In this document: piece after piece, positions 62,911 through 64,000 of the stretch
Layout of the letters: every line of letters starts with the position of its first letter
Position numbering within the stretch: the stretch's first letter is position 1
Origin: Mycobacterium spongiae
Lineage (GTDB): Bacteria; Actinomycetota; Actinomycetes; Mycobacteriales; Mycobacteriaceae
Assembly: GCF_018278905.1 (NCBI RefSeq)
Contig: NZ_CP046600.1
Span: forward strand, 2,852,001-2,916,000
DNA: 64,000 nucleotides
Reading direction: 5' to 3'
Translations under genes and position numbers: made by a program
Notes under the pieces: model-generated
What the model was told of the DNA's origin: nothing
The model's input: only the letters and a program-made list of their open reading frames with translations
The model's database searches: none

Positions 62911-63189
62911 TCAACGGAAGCGCACGAGTGGCAAACTTTTGCGCGGAAGTTGAAGTGAATCAACGAATTTCAGTCCCCAGCCGCCAGGTGTTCGGGGACG
63001 CCTGGACAGCAACCTCCGCTGTATGTGGCGGGCAATCACTAAAGCGACCACCCCGATAGCGAGTCTGCTCAGCGCCGTCGGGCGGCTTTTTCTCTTCCGC
63101 CGTGAATGGGTGGAGCCAGTGCGGCGGCCACAGTAGTAGCCGACACACACTGCCAACGCCAACGCGGCGATGATCGCGGGCGCTGCCAT
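62911..63189 (-). CDS. Small putative membrane protein
   Basis: 92 residues from ATG 63189: an N-terminal helix MAAPAIIAALALAVCVGYYC, a basic loop (RRTGSTHSRRKRKSRP), a second hydrophobic segment (ALSRLAIGVVALVIARHIQR) and a basic tail. The frame continues to 63252. It has no known family. Two helices with a basic connector would place both ends on one side of the membrane. The ribosome site is weak. Confidence 0.5.
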   Translation of the reverse strand: MAAPAIIAALALAVCVGYYCGRRTGSTHSRRKRKSRPTALSRLAIGVVALVIARHIQRRLLSRRPRTPGGWGLKFVDSLQLPRKSLPLVRFR

Positions 63190-63315
63190 GAAGAAGAGCG
63201 TCCTCGGACGCTGTCGCGATACGGTGACAGCCCAGACACACCTTGTCGACAACTGAGTCGCATCGGCGCTAATTCAGGGCACGGAAACCGGAACGGCCTC
63301 GGCGGTGGGTGCGTC

Positions 63316-63864
63316 TTAGCGCCACTTGATGCCGCAGCCGATTGACGGCCGCTGGTCGGGATTGACCGGCCGACCGGCCAGTACGGCATCGACCGCTGCC
63401 CGCACGTCAGAGCCGGTCACCGGCACGTCGTTCCCGGGGCGGGAGTCGTCGAGCTGACCACGGTAGACGAGGCGACGCTCGCCGTCGAAGACGAACGAGT
63501 CGGGAGTGCAGGCCGCCGAAAATGCGCGGGCGACGTCTTGAGTCTCGTCGTAGAGATACGGAAACGTCCAGCCGTGGCGTTGGGCCTCGGCCGCCATCTG
63601 ATCGGGTCCGTCCTGCGGATAGTTGACGACATCATTGCTGGAGATGCCGACCAGCGGGACTCCCTGATCGCCCAGGTCCCGCCCCAGTGCGGCGAGTCCA
63701 GCGGCGACGTGCTGAACATAAGGGCAGTGATTACAGATGAAGGTGACCACCAGCGCGGGACCAGTGAGCTCAGCGAGACTGACCGTAGCGCCGGTGGCCG
63801 GGTCGGGCAGGGTGAACGGCGGCGCAGCGGTGCCAAGGGCGAGCATCGTGGATTCAATGGCCAT
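63316..63864 (-). CDS. AhpC/TSA-type thioredoxin-fold protein
   Basis: 182 residues from ATG 63864 (MAIESTMLALGTAAPPFTLP). Redoxin fold with the Cys pair CNHC in VTFICNHCPYVQHVAAGL, VGISSNDVVNYPQDGPDQM and a cis-Pro region CTPDSFVFDGERRLVYRGQL. It probably acts as a peroxiredoxin or disulphide reductase. The close of the protein (QRPSIGCGIKWR) is typical of this subgroup. An inverted repeat CCAAC-CAATCA-GTTGG at 63896-63911 lies just upstream and could be a regulator site. Confidence 0.9.
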   Translation of the reverse strand: MAIESTMLALGTAAPPFTLPDPATGATVSLAELTGPALVVTFICNHCPYVQHVAAGLAALGRDLGDQGVPLVGISSNDVVNYPQDGPDQMAAEAQRHGWTFPYLYDETQDVARAFSAACTPDSFVFDGERRLVYRGQLDDSRPGNDVPVTGSDVRAAVDAVLAGRPVNPDQRPSIGCGIKWR

Positions 63865-64000
63865 GCCTAATAGAGTAGGGCCCTGACACGAGTACCCAAC
63901 CAATCAGTTGGCGATCAAGTCGTGTCGGCGCGCGAAGCGGCGTATGACCGGTACGTTAAAACCAACATGCGGACGATCCGACCTGGATAGGCTGTACAGG

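Noticed and set aside
62882..62953. 23-residue ORF (MECVTGCGDIQRKR) with GGAGGG upstream
   Set aside because: The ribosome site is fair, but the ORF is very short, has no conservation evidence, and overlaps the antisense membrane-protein gene.

Overview
The window is chromosomal DNA of a slow-growing Mycobacterium related to the M. tuberculosis complex. The evidence is high G+C, GTG and leaderless starts, PE/PPE genes, a mce operon, and gene-by-gene agreement with the H37Rv interval katG (Rv1908c) to Rv1979c. It is not M. tuberculosis itself: aceA is one intact gene, only one PPE gene stands at the PPE34/PPE35 position, and several blocks are absent from H37Rv at this locus. A relative such as the M. 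kansasii or M. marinum group is likely, but I cannot fix the species. Gene names below rest on remembered sequences, lengths and synteny, not on a search.

Layout. 1-4400: katG (5' part only) and furA, a PEBP-family exported protein, fadB5, a metallo-beta-lactamase-fold protein and a Rv1914c-like protein. 4558-9815: isocitrate lyase aceA and a convergent PPE-MPTR gene. 10228-15870: a luciferase-like monooxygenase, SRPBCC and PlsC-type proteins, a 3' remnant of lppF, a DUF1275 membrane protein and an IS110-family transposase. 15973-20809: lipD, a possible small exported protein, fadD31, a lipoprotein and mpt63. 21269-31081: an accessory block absent from this place in H37Rv. It holds a sulfatase, a GAP/Sap-family membrane protein, a PPE-MPTR gene built of three 1281-bp tandem repeats, a small ORF behind a CsoR/RicR-like palindrome, and a GH29 fucosidase. 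31121-34979: the Rv1927 to Rv1931c-like group. 35230-37717: a PknD-like kinase and tpx.

37730-52244: a GAF-LuxR regulator divergent from a very compact run of 15 genes. The run starts with cytochrome P450, SnoaL-like protein and ferredoxin, and continues without a break into yrbE3A-yrbE3B-mce3ABCDEF and four mce-associated or secreted genes. The H37Rv neighbour mce3R is not present. The arrangement suggests that a Mce3-imported lipid is oxidised by the co-transcribed P450. 52264-64000: accessory and housekeeping genes, including a PE35-like orphan PE protein, a NYN/PIN nuclease, an alpha/beta hydrolase, a methyltransferase, a DEDD exonuclease, a pair of coupled exported proteins, an amino-acid permease (Rv1979c-like), an isolated EF-Tu domain-II protein, an MDR oxidoreductase, an M48 protease (Rv1977) and a redoxin.

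The strongest leads are the P450-ferredoxin-mce3 operon, the orphan PE35-like protein with a long tail, the small ORF under a copper-type operator, the triplicated PPE gene, and the IS110 element with a candidate bridge-RNA region.
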